From positions 28,763,324 through 28,827,323 of the forward strand of contig NC_030826.1 of assembly GCF_001704415.2 (NCBI RefSeq): a DNA stretch of 64,000 nucleotides, in the 5' to 3' direction. The stretch comes from Capra hircus (taxonomy: Eukaryota; Chordata; Mammalia; Artiodactyla; Bovidae). Shown here piece after piece: positions 33,901-45,900 of this stretch. The stretch's first letter is position 1, and each line of letters starts with the position of its first letter. The notes beneath the pieces are model-generated. The model worked only from the letters and a program-made list of their open reading frames with translations, had not been told where the DNA came from and made no database searches. The position numbers and the translations under genes are program-made.

Positions 33901-36900
33901 AACTAGATCCCACATGCCGCAACTAAGATCTAGCACAGCCAAAGAAATATTTTTTAAAAAATTAACCACTTCAAAGAGAACAAGCATTTACTACATTCAC
34001 CATCCTGGGCAACTACCATCTCTATCTAGTTCCAAAGCATTTTTTATCAATATCACCCTGTGATGGACTGAATGCTTGTGTTCCCCAAATCCATAGGTTG
34101 AAACTCTAGCCTACAGTGTGGCTGTTATTTGGACATTTATCTGTTACTCTAAGGAAGTAGTTAGGGTTAAATGAGGTCATAAGGGTGGGGCCCTGATCTG
34201 ATTGAATTTGTGTCCTCATAGGAAGAGATACCAGAGTTCCTTCTCTCTCCTCACCAAGGGAAGGCCACCTGCCACACAGGAGAGAGCTCTTACTGGACAC
34301 TAACCCTGCCGGCACCTTGACCTTAGACTTCCCAGCCTCCAGAATTGGGATTAATTAAATTTCTGTGGCTTAAGTCATATGGCTTAAGTCACTCAGCCTA
34401 TGGTATTCTATTATAGCAACCTGAGCAGATGAACATACACCCCAGAAGGAAACCTTGTACCCATTAAACAGTTGTTCCCAGTCCCCTTTCCCCAACTCCT
34501 GATAACCACCAATCTTCATTCTGTCTCCATGAATCTATCTATTCTGGACATTTCTAAATGGAATCCTATAACATACAACCTTTGCATCTTGCTTCTTCCA
34601 CTTAGTATAATGTTTTTGAGGTTCATCCACATGGTAATGAGGATCAGTACTTCATTCCTTTTTATGGCTGAATAACATTTCTATCCACATAGCCAATGTG
34701 GACAGACTAAAATTTGCTTATGCATTCATTCCTGATGGACATTTTGGTTATTTCCACTTGGTGACTATAATAAATCACGCTGCTATGAACATGCATGTAC
34801 ATATATTTGAATATTTGCTTTCAGTTCTTCTGGATATAAACCTAGGAGTGGAATTGCTGGGTCCTATGGGAGTTCTGGCTAGTTTTCTGAGGCATTGCTA
34901 AACTGTTTTCCATAGCAGCTATGCTAATCTGCCTTACCACCAACAGGCTGAAACTCTGTTAACATACGGAGAAGGCAGCAATCTACCCCCAGCTAGGGAC
35001 TCTTCTGTGGCCAGGAGGGTGGGGCTGGGCCTCCCCCAGCCCAGGTCCCACCCAAGGAGGTCTGGATGGTCACAGCTGGAGGGTGAGGGAAGCCTGGGCC
35101 TAGGCTCACAGGAGAGATTCTAACCAAGGGGCCAGGTGTGGAATCATCCCATGTCTAGTTGCCTGCCAGCCTGCTCTCGGAGACAGGGGAGCAGGGGTGG
35201 GCATCTGGAGGCTGGTTCCAAGCCACTGGGGAAAGGGCAGAAGGGGTCCTGGCATACTCCAGCATCTGCCAGGAGGCCCTTGGCTACTAATGAGTAAGTA
35301 ACGTGGAAGCACAACCTTGAGCATGGATGCCCACACCTGGAGTCATGGCTGATCAGCTGGGGCCGTGAATGCCCACCTTGAACCAAGAATGTTCACCACG
35401 AACCATGAATGCCCACTTTGAATCATGGGCACCCACCTTCAGCCAGGTGTATGGAGACCTCCCCATCCATATGGGATGGTGGCAATGACCAGTGATCAGA
35501 GAAAAGGGGTCCTCCCCTTTCTTGAGTGTCCCTGTCCCTCCCCACCCCCCTCCCTGTTCCTCCTACTCACCCCTCCTCCTGTGCGGCCAAGGAGTTCTGA
35601 GAGAGCTTAGCTAGGTTCTTCGCATATTCCTCTTCAATCTTTATCCTGCAAAGGGAGAAAACCCAACACGTCAGCTCCTCAGACCTAGACTGTGGATCCG
35701 ACCTGCAGCCTTGCTGCTCATTAACGGTATAAAGACCATTAGCTCTGCAAGTACGTGGCTCTTGTCTTTCCATCCAACTCACAGTAGGTGCTTGATATGA
35801 GCTGAATGAAGGAATGAAATTGAACCTCAATCTGCAGAGTGGGGGATTGGTGCCTGTGTGAGGATGAAAAGTGGTCATCTGCACAGCCCCCAGCACAGGG
35901 CTGGACACACGGCAAACACTTAAATGAAGAGATGTAATTGGTAATGGACCACAGCTGCTATGCCCCCTAGTGAGAGCTCTGGCATGAGAGCCTGCAAGGT
36001 AGCCACAGCCCCTAAGAAGCAGGAAGAGAACCCTGTCCATGTTCTCCCAGCTCTCAAGGCCGCCAACTTCCCAGCCTCCAGGGTGCAAGCATCTCCATGG
36101 AAACCAGTGGTGCCCAGCGGATGCCACATCCCCAGAGAGGGAAGTCGCCTTGGATTCCACTTCCAGCAGGCCCCTGACACACTTTCAAGGCAGCTCTCCG
36201 GGGAGGGGTCTGTACTGCCTGCCACAACTGTGTAAGACGTGTTGTCATGGTAATAGTCACTGTCTAAGGGGTCCCCAGGGGCCATGCTTGTGACGACCGG
36301 AGCCGGCCAGACGGCCGGGGCCTCAGAGAGGCCCCTAGCCCATCATCTGGCAAATGAAACAAACCCAGAAATGCTCCCAGGGCTGCAGCACTTGCTTCTT
36401 GGCTTCTCAGGAGCTGAAGCATGAAAGGACCTGACCGAGTCTCCGGGAAGCATTCAGGGGTTGCGATCACTTCCCACGTCAGTGCTGAGAGCCCCAGTCT
36501 CGGTCCTTCTCTCACCACCACCTCTGCCATCTCCACATCCTCTCGAGCCTGCCTCCCTCGCTTCCTCTCCATCCACCGAGTCTTTAGTCCCTCCTCTCCC
36601 CAGGAGGACATGGACGGTCAGCCTGCAGCCTCCGGCCACGAGATTTCTCGAGAAAGCAGATCTAACCATGTCAAAACCATGCCACACTCTTAGCTTCAAA
36701 GGTTTAGCAATGCCAACTGTGTGCACTGGGCACGAGGCCCGTCCTCTCCAGGGCTGGTGCCAGCCTCGCCCCTCTAAGCTGAGGTCATGTGATTCACCGG
36801 ATGGCTGGCCTCCCACCCTGGCCCAGCTTTTGCCTCTGCACCTCAGGTCCCACCCCTCCTGGCTCTGAAAGGTGCCCCTTCGAGACCCTAGGTGGACTGA

Positions 36901-39900
36901 GAAAAGTCTCAGGAGTCCACCTGTCCCAGGGAAGACCAGGGTTCTCACAGGTATGGTTCCATTTATTTGTTAATGTGACGTCTTTATGAAAGCATGAACC
37001 GCAAGTGTGTTCAAACTTGGCTTTTCTAGCCATTTTCCTCTTGGCCTGGTTTCTACTATTGTCTTCTGACACCTGAACTACGCAGTCTCTCAATTTCCTA
37101 CCTGTTTCATAAGCCATAAAGCAAAGATTTGATTATATCTATAGAAAATAGGCCTCCTAAAGGAAAGTTATGACCAAACTAGACAGCATATTGAAAAGTA
37201 GAGACATTACTTTGCCAACAAAGGTCCGTCTAGTCAAGGCTATGGTTTTTCCTGTGGTCATGTATGGATGTGAGAGTTGGACTGTGAAGAAAGCTGAGCG
37301 CTGAAGAATTGATGCTTTTGAACTGTGGTGTTGGGGAAGACTCTTGAGAGTCCCTTGGACTTCAAGGAGATCCAACCAGTCCATTCTGAAGGAGATCAGC
37401 CCTGGGATTTCTTTGGAGGGAATGATGCTAAAGCTGAAACCCCAGTACTTTGGCCACCTCATGCGAAGAGTTGACATTGGAAAAGACTGATGCTGGGAGG
37501 GTTTGGGGGCAGGAGGAGAAGGGGACGACAGAGGATGAGATGGCTGGATGGCATCACGGACTCGATGGCCATGAGTCTGAGTGAACTCCTGGAGTTGGTG
37601 ATGGACAGGGAGGCCTGGCGTGCTGCGATTCATGGGGTTGCAGAGTCGGGGACACGACTGAGCGACTGAACTGAACCGAACTGAAAGGAAAGCGGGTGCT
37701 TTAACACAACATAGAATTGTTACTGCAGTGTTGTTGCTGTAAATGAAAAAGGAAACAATGAGGGACTTCCCTGGCGGTCTAGTGGCTGAGACTCTGCACT
37801 TCCAGTACAAGGGGCGTGGGTTCGAACCCTGGTGGGTGAACCAACATCCCACATGCCCCTCAGCGTGGCCAAAAAAACATTATTTCAAAAACACATTGCT
37901 ATTTACCGTAAATATTTCCAGTGTGCCTTTGAAATTCCAGATACTAAGTTGTGTGTATGTATGTGTGTGAAGGAGGGGGGTATGCATATGTGTGTGAGTG
38001 TGCAGGTGAATGTCAGCTTAACAGTCTCATAACTTGGAGAGCCTGCGGAGGGGGGGAGACGGAGAAGGAGCTTGTCCCTGTAACTTTCTCCACTTCCATT
38101 ACGCTGAATTCATCATTCCCTTGGCTTTGCTGATGGCTCAAGGGTTAAGAATCTGCCTGCCAATGCAGGAGACACAGGTTTGATCCCTGGTAGGGAAGAT
38201 CTCCTGGAGGAGGAAATGGCAACCCGGTCCAGTATTCTCGCCTGGAGAATTCCATGGACAGAGGAGCCTGGCGGGCCACAGTCCGGGGGGTTGCAAAACA
38301 GTCAGACATGACTGAGCAGGCATGCATTTTCTCCTCATCTACACACAGGCAAACCACTATTATACTCTCTGCTCTTATCATAATGACCTCACCTCTCCCA
38401 TTAGACTGAGTTCCCTAAAGGCAGAGACGGAGGTAGGGGTGGGTGTTTCTGGATGCCCAGGGCTGGGACATGGTTTTGACACAAAGAGGAACAGAAAGGT
38501 AACATTCTCCTTTTTTGTCACATTAAAGAACAGCGGCTGTGCACGCACAGATAAGCAAAGGAGCAAGCAGTCTTCATGGCGATATATTAAGGAGTGGTGG
38601 GGACTGTGGCAAACTGGAAGCACAGGCTCCCAGCACACGGGCAGCTCCTCAGCTCCGGTCAACTGTTGCATGAGGGAAGCACAGTCACGGAGCCAGACTG
38701 TCTGCTCTCCCCAGAGATGCCAGGTATGCAGATTTTCATGTGAAATCCACCAGTTTTTTTAAATGTTGGTTCAAATCTTTGAAAACACTACATAGGCCAA
38801 AGCAACGCACCTGCTGGCCAGACTTGTCCCGAGGCCCGTGAGTCTGACTCCTGTCTTGCACTTCCCTTAGTGCAGAGCTGGGTGTGTGGGGCTCACGGAC
38901 CACGGCGGGTGCCATCACCAGCCCCGGAGCAGGGAGGGCCCAGGACTCACCTTTCCCTGATGAACTCCGACATTTCCTTCTGCATCTGCTTGCCCTTCAG
39001 CTGTTTCTGCAGCAGCAGTTCAAACCCAGCCACCGTGCCGTTGCCTTGGGAGTCCTTCTTGTCAGCCTAGGAGGGAGACAGAGGCAGGAGTGCTTAGGTG
39101 ACACCAGCGTCTGGAGCGGGGAGGAATGGGGTGTAGGGAAGACAGACCCCAGAAAAGACCCTGTTGTTCTTCAGTTGCTCAGTCGTGTCCAACTTTTCAT
39201 GACCTCATGGACTGCAGCACACCAGGCTTCCCGTCCTTCACCATCTCCTGGAGTTTGCTCAAACTCATGTCTACTAAGTCAGTGATGCCATCCAACCATC
39301 TCATCTTCTGCCACACCCCTCTCTGCCTGCCCTTAATCTTTCCCAGTATTAGGGTCTTTTCCAGTGAGTCGGCTCCTCACATCAGGTGCCCAAAGTATTG
39401 GAGCTTCAGCTTCAGCATTAGTCCTTCCAATGAATACTCAGGGTTGATTTCCTTTTATTGTCTGGTTTGATCTTGCAGTCCAAGGGACTCTCAAGAGAAC
39501 CCAAGTCACCTGCTAATAACCCTGACCTCAGCCCGAGAAGGAGGACGAGGGCAGTAGTCTCAGCCGCCCCAACTCACGCCCCTCCCGGCACCCTTGCCCC
39601 AGCGTGCTCCCAGGTGCTTGAGCCCTGAGCACTGCAGCTGCCCCACATCTGGGCCTCTCAACCCCTCAACCTGGAAATGAAGAGCGGGAAGGGCAGGTGG
39701 CCAGGAACACAGGCAGCAGGTGGCTGCTGGGGCTGGCTAGATCCTCTGCAGAGTTTTAGCATCTTGACTGAGCTGGGAGACGGTGGATAACCTTGGGGGC
39801 AGGCACCCCTAACCCTGAGCCTTGCCATTCACTTTAGCACTGGCCAGGCAGTGCCATCCTCCAATGCACATGCCTAAAAAATCACAGTGGCTTCTGGGGA

Positions 39901-42900
39901 GAAGCTGGACTGAAGGGCCACTGCCGGAGTGGAAAAGGGCAGGTTTTCAGGGTTGACATCTCAGCCACATCACAGTGCGGCTGCTCTGGCCATTGGAAAC
40001 TCACTCCGAGTACATTTAAGATGTGCGCACTCCATTGTATGAATGCTACATCTTCATGAAAAAGCCAAAGAAAAATTATTCAAAACGCTTAGCCCCAGTC
40101 CACCTCCCAGAGAGGATGGATAGGCTGAGCGATTTGTCTGCACTGGGAAAACCAGCCCAAAGAAGTGGGCTTTAAGGATTGTGTCAGCAGAGAAATTTCT
40201 GTGAGAAGAAAAGGTCTTGATGGTCAGGGAGATAAAGCCCTAGGGTAAGTATCAGAGTCCCAGGAGAGCCTGGATCAAGATGGAAGCAGGACGGCACTGA
40301 CCAGCAGCAGGATCGCCCACTTCCCCTCACTCTCCAACCCCCCTCCCTCCACTGACCTCTGGCTCCCAGGGTACCCATTCCTGGAGTCTAAGCTGGTCCA
40401 CTTCCCAAGCTCTGGTTCCTGTTCCCTTCTTGTCGGATGACGTCTCCAAATTCAGCTCCTCCCCTCCATCTCCGTAGCTGCCACCATCTTCCCTGGCCTC
40501 CCAGAGGTTAATGCGCACTCCTGCCTTCCCTACATGACACATGGGGCTTCCCAGGTGGTGCCAGTGGGAAAGAAAATCCACCTGCCAATGCAGGAGACGT
40601 AAGAGATGCAGGTTCAATCCCTGGGTCTGGGAGGTCCCCTGCAGGAGGGCAGGGCAGCCCACTCCATTATTTTGCCTGGAGAATCCCATAAACTGAGGAG
40701 CCATAGGGTTGCATAGAGTTGGGACATGACTGAAACGACATAACATGCATGCATGTTCCAAGGCACATACAAATCAGATCACATCCTGTTCTTGTTTGAA
40801 TCCTCCACCACCTGTTTGAATCCTCCACCATCTGTTTATACTGCAAACAGAATAAAATACAACACACTGATGGAGCCTATGGTCCCTGCTCTGGTCCCTG
40901 CTCATCCACGCCCCTGGGCTCTTTTCTCACCATCTCCAGGTGTGTCTTGCCAGAGCCAGAGTTCTTCCTGCAATATCCCCACCCCGTACTCATCTCAGAA
41001 GATCTAAAAGAAACACAGATGGGGCAACAGGAGTCCCTGGCTAGCATCTAAAGTGCAAGAGGTTTGGTAGGAAGACAAAAGCGACTGTTTAATATACACT
41101 TGGTTAGCAAATCTAAAAAAGGGTAGATAATTCATTCTGCGTGGTGGTTGAAATTTTATAGAGTTTTTTTTTTTTTTAAATTTCTGATTCCTTGGGGCCT
41201 TTGCAAAACTTTAATTTTTTAGGTGTACCATTGGTGATGGTGATTAAGTCGCTCAGTCGTGTCCAACTCTTTGTGACCCCATGGACTGTGGCCTGCTAGG
41301 TTCCTCCATCCATGGGATTTCCCAGGCAAAAACACTGGAGTGGGTTGCCATTTCCTTCTCTAGGGGAGCCTCCAGACCCAGGGACTGAACCTGTGGCTCC
41401 TGCATTGCAGGCAGATATTTTCCTGCTAGGCCACCAGGGAAGCCCCTGTGTACAATCACTGGTTTTTAATACATACACAGGTCATACAATCATCACTACT
41501 GTCTGATTCCAGAATGGGGTGATTTCATTTTTAAAGCCCTTGTTAACGTTAAAATACAAATGTCCAGGAGGACTCCCAGAGTTTCTGCGTAGGATTCGGC
41601 ATCTGTCAAAAGACGTTTAATTCTGGAAAACTACACATAAAATGTATCATCTTAACCATTTTCAAGTGCACAGTTCAGTGGCATTAAATATACTTGCACG
41701 GTTGGGCAACCATCACCATCATCCTGTTCCAGAACTTGCTTATCTTGCAAAACTGGAGGTTCCCATAAGTAACACAAAAGCTCTGGAACCACAGAGTTGC
41801 TCACGCTGGAGCTCCCTATAAACTCCTGGAGACTTTGATAGAAACAGGAAGGCTGTCGGAGAAGCACCGTCCAAGATCACCTTCAAGAGTGACAGAACAG
41901 GCTGGAGCCCAGGTTCCTTTCGTGGAACTGATTTTGGTCTCTTGTCACTGCTGAGCAGCAAGGTGACCCTCTAGGTTACCTACATTCTGGCTGGAGTTTC
42001 CGTTTTGCCCTGCGGACTCTCTGAGGTTTACAGAATAACCTAGACTCCGAGTGGGTCCTAAGTTTCCAGCCTCCAGTGCTCAACTGACTGCCAGCTGTTA
42101 GGATTCATCTGGAGAAGTTGCTTTGCTTTGAGCTCAAGGCTCCTCCCGCACCTCTCGGGTGCTCACTCCTGGTCCCTGGGACCCAGGACAGGGAACCCCG
42201 AGCACCACTTACCCAGAAGTAGTCACAGTAGCTCCACTCGGTCGGTTTCAGCAGTTGCTGCTCCGGCATTGTGTCTGGGTGAGGGAACGTCACGCAGTTT
42301 ATCTGGAAGGCACAGACAGGAGAGAGCACAGCTTGGCTAGAGGGTTAGGAGAAGCTCGGGAGGCTTTGGTCCCGGGATACAGCACTCAGGAAGTCTCCGT
42401 ACAGGGCCAGCTTGGTAGAGAACACGCACTGGTATCATGCGGTGGTCAGCACTCAAATGAGGGGCGACCGGCATTCACCCCCACCCCACAGGGGCTGGAA
42501 TCAGTCCAAACCGTCTTAGAGAGCAGTGCAACAGGACTTAAAAACACATCAAATGTCCTCCACCAGTGACTCTGCTTGTAGGATTCTCCCCTACTCCTGC
42601 ACACGGTTACAGGGACTTAAATACACGGTTTTCACCACAGCTCTGTCTACATAGCAAAAGGCTAGAACCCAGCTCTACTGTCCATCGGCAAGAGAATCAT
42701 TAGAAAGTATGAGACAGACACGGACAGGAATCATAACCATGGTGAAAGGCCCAGCAAGGCGTTCTTCTGTACTTAAGGAAGGTAGAGGACAGTGTTAAGT
42801 GGGTGGGTGGCTGGGAAGAAGAGGTGGAATAGTATTTACAGTTTGTTGTCTTAGTGTTAAGAAACAAAAAAAAAAAAAAAAAAAAAAAAGGAGGTAGGAA

Positions 42901-45900
42901 TAGATACCAATTTGGCATATTTCTGGGAGGAAACTGATGACATCATTTGCTTCTAGGGAAAGGAATTAAGTGGCTGAGCATCCTGGGTGAGAGGTTACCT
43001 TATGAATTTTATCTCAGGATATATATTCTATAAAGATATCAAATTAAAAGACACTTGCTCCTTGGAAGAAAAGCTATGACAAACCTAGACAGCATATTCA
43101 AAAGCAGAGACAACAATTTACCAACAAAGCTGCATATAGTCAAAGCTATGGTTTTTCTAGTAGTCATGTACAGATACGTGGGTTGGATCATAAAGAAGGC
43201 TGAGCGCTGGAGAATTGATGCGTTTGAATTACAGGGCTGGAGAAGACTCTTGAGAGTCCCTGAGACAGCAAGGAAATCAAACCAGTCAATCCCAAAGGAA
43301 ATCAACCCTGAATATTCATTGGAAGGACTGATGCTAATACTTTGGCTACCTGACGCAAAAAGTCAACTCACTGGAAAAGACCCTGGTGCTGAGAAAGACT
43401 AAGGACAGGAGGAGAAGGGGGTGGTTGACAGAGGGTGAGAGAGTTGGATGGCATTACTGATTCAATGGACATGAATCTGAGAAAACTCTGGGAGACAGTG
43501 GAGGACAGGGGAGCCTGGTGTGCTGCAGACCATGGAGTCGCTAAGAGGCAGACACAACTTAGCAGCTGAACAACAACATACATTCTATGAACAAAGAGAG
43601 CTGAAATGAGAATCCCGGGTGTGTGCCTGGGGCTAGCTGGCCCAGGAGAGAGCAGGGCAGAGATTCCTGGGCTCTGTCTCATACTTTTCTGCCGGAGCCT
43701 GTCTGTAGCACTCCTGGCTTTCCCTGCTTGGCAGCTGTGCCTTCGCCGCCGACCCTGCTGATGCTGCTTCAAGCCCCGCATCTGCTCCTGGAGAGTCTGC
43801 TAATTTGTTCTGGGAGCTGTAAGGCCTCAGGAAGGCAAGGCCTAAGCCCCAGCAGTCTTTAACCCTCATCACAATCCCAGCAACTGCTGAAATGGGAGTC
43901 ATCAGACGTTCAGGGGGAGAACAGTACAGAAAATCCCCAAGGTTCTGAATAGAAGCCACAAACTTCATTGCCAGAAAGCCATGCAAACAAGTGTGGGGCT
44001 GCACGTCATGGAAACTGCAGCTCAGGTTGTGGGAGGTGACCAGCCTCCACATTCAAATGTGGGGTAGGGCGGGGAGGGTCTGTCTGTGGGGGCGGGAAGC
44101 AGATTCCTCTCAGCTCCCGCCGACTGCTGTCAAGTCAGAGTGAAGTGTCCAGGGCTGTCAGCTTATGTGATGACTTGACAGTAGTGGAGAATGAGGATTT
44201 ATACGTGAAGTATCTCAACGCTTGAAAGTGAAAGTGTTAGTTGCTCAGTCATGTCCGACTCTTTGTGACCCCACAGACTACTATAGGCTGCCCAGCTCCT
44301 CTGTCCATGGAATTCTCCAGGTAAGAATACTGGAGTGGGTTGCCAGTCCCTTCCCCAATGTTGGAAATTCACTCATGGTTAATAACAGCAACGACAACCC
44401 CTTGCAAGTCAAAGCAACTCTTCTGCCAGTCGAGTCAGGTCTTTGGGTCCCCAGCTGCAGCCTCTGATTTAGGGGCTCGGGGGTGGCTGGAAGTAAATTC
44501 AGTAAGTATGGCTGGGGGGAGAATCCAGGAGAAATTCCAGTCAAGGAAAGAGCCCCCTCTTCCCAGAAACTAGCATCTGGCTAATGTAAGGGCAGAGAGT
44601 CCAGCTCTGGAAGGAAATGTGATGCAGGAGGCAGGCCCATGGCCAGGGATGATCCAGAGAGCCCTGGGCAGGGGGGACACGGAATGCCACCAAGGTCCAG
44701 GTGGGGCCCAAGGCAACCCAGGGGTGGGGAGCTTCCCCCCAAAGCCCAGCCCACAGCCACCTGAGGCCCTGCAGTGTCGGGGGCCAGCCAGCCTCTCAAC
44801 GCCCAGCTCAGGCAATGAGTCTTCCCAAACCCTCTTTTCAGGCTGACACCCCAGAGACTGTCCAGAGGGGAGTCTCCTTCTGGAAAGCAGGGCCGGATTC
44901 CAAAGCCTCACATGGTCCTTATTTCACGTTCCAGCTTTTCTTGCCTCAACAAATAATGATGATCACAGCCCATCTTTATTTTGTTTCATAATGTAGCCCA
45001 TGGCAATTGCAAGCAAATGTAATAATGACAACTATGACATTACCCTGGGCATTAAGAATCATGGAGGAGGAGGTTGAAGGTACTCAGAGGGGATATAAAG
45101 GTCTTCTAGAAAGTGCTGTCCAGGGTCTAGAAGGCGGGGGGTGGGGGGGGGGTGTCCCACAAGTAGCGGCCCTGTAACCATCACTGAAGGAAAGCTAATG
45201 GTGCTGGGGGAAAGGGCTTGTGGCTTCTGCCGCTCTGAGGGCACCAGCCCTCAGAGGGACCGGCCAGCGGCCCCACAGTGCCCATCTCCACTCAGTCAGC
45301 CCTGATTTTGGCATTTCTTTGGCCCAGGAATCTCACAGGAACTTTCCCGAATCCTCGCAGAGCCCTGCACCCCCTGGTGGGCATCTCCAGAACTGCACCT
45401 CACTGACCCCACAGTGGGAGGAACTTGTAAAACTCGTGGAATTCCTGGGAGAATTCCTGCCAAGAGCTTTGGTGGATCTTCACTTCATCCTCCTGGCAAC
45501 CCCACGAGCTGGGTCACAGTGGCCTCATTTGATTAACTGAGGGTCACAGAAGTTATCTGCATCCATGAGGCTGTACCAGGAACACTTGCTCGTCCGCAGT
45601 TCATGCAAACCTTTGTTGAACAGCTACCTGGTGCTGAGCACTAGGGTAGATCTTTCTAGGACTTTGGACACGTGCATTTGTATTTCTCCTGACTGCTTGT
45701 GTAGCATCTCTCTTTCTTTGCCAGAGAGTCTGAACCAGCAGAGGAGGAAACTTCCCTGCTCCCCGCTGTGTCCCAGCACTACCACAGGATGGGAGCTGTC
45801 AGTGTTTGTCAGTACAATGAATAAAGGCTAGAGACAGAAGGAGTGGTCTCTGCCCTAGACAGTTTTACAGGCTGATGAAGAAGGCAAACAAAGAAAGAAT

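Larger units (their letters stand above)
30626..35570 (-). other. GAS7: GAS7 intron 8
   Basis: It contains an L1 ORF2 scrap (32000-32225), a CHR-type SINE and an L1 3' UTR interrupted by an MLT1-like LTR. The stretches 30626-31990 and 32230-33815 appear unique. Positions 35340-35440 repeat a degenerate motif around 'GAATGCCCAC' about four times. Confidence 0.9.
35646..38950 (-). other. GAS7: GAS7 intron 7
   Basis: The stretch 35646-37155 is unique sequence. BovB, a CHR-type SINE and Bov-tA follow at 37160-38327. The last roughly 600 bases before exon 7 hold nothing recognised. Confidence 0.9.
39067..42212 (-). other. GAS7: GAS7 intron 6
   Basis: It carries an inverted BovB fragment, two Bov-tA SINEs in opposite orientation, L2 and L1 scraps. 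The stretch 39490-40540 looks unique. Confidence 0.9.

Noticed and set aside
37157..37852. 231-codon minus-strand open frame
   Set aside because: It is antisense to the BovB 3' end and a SINE, and is a common by-product of these repeats.
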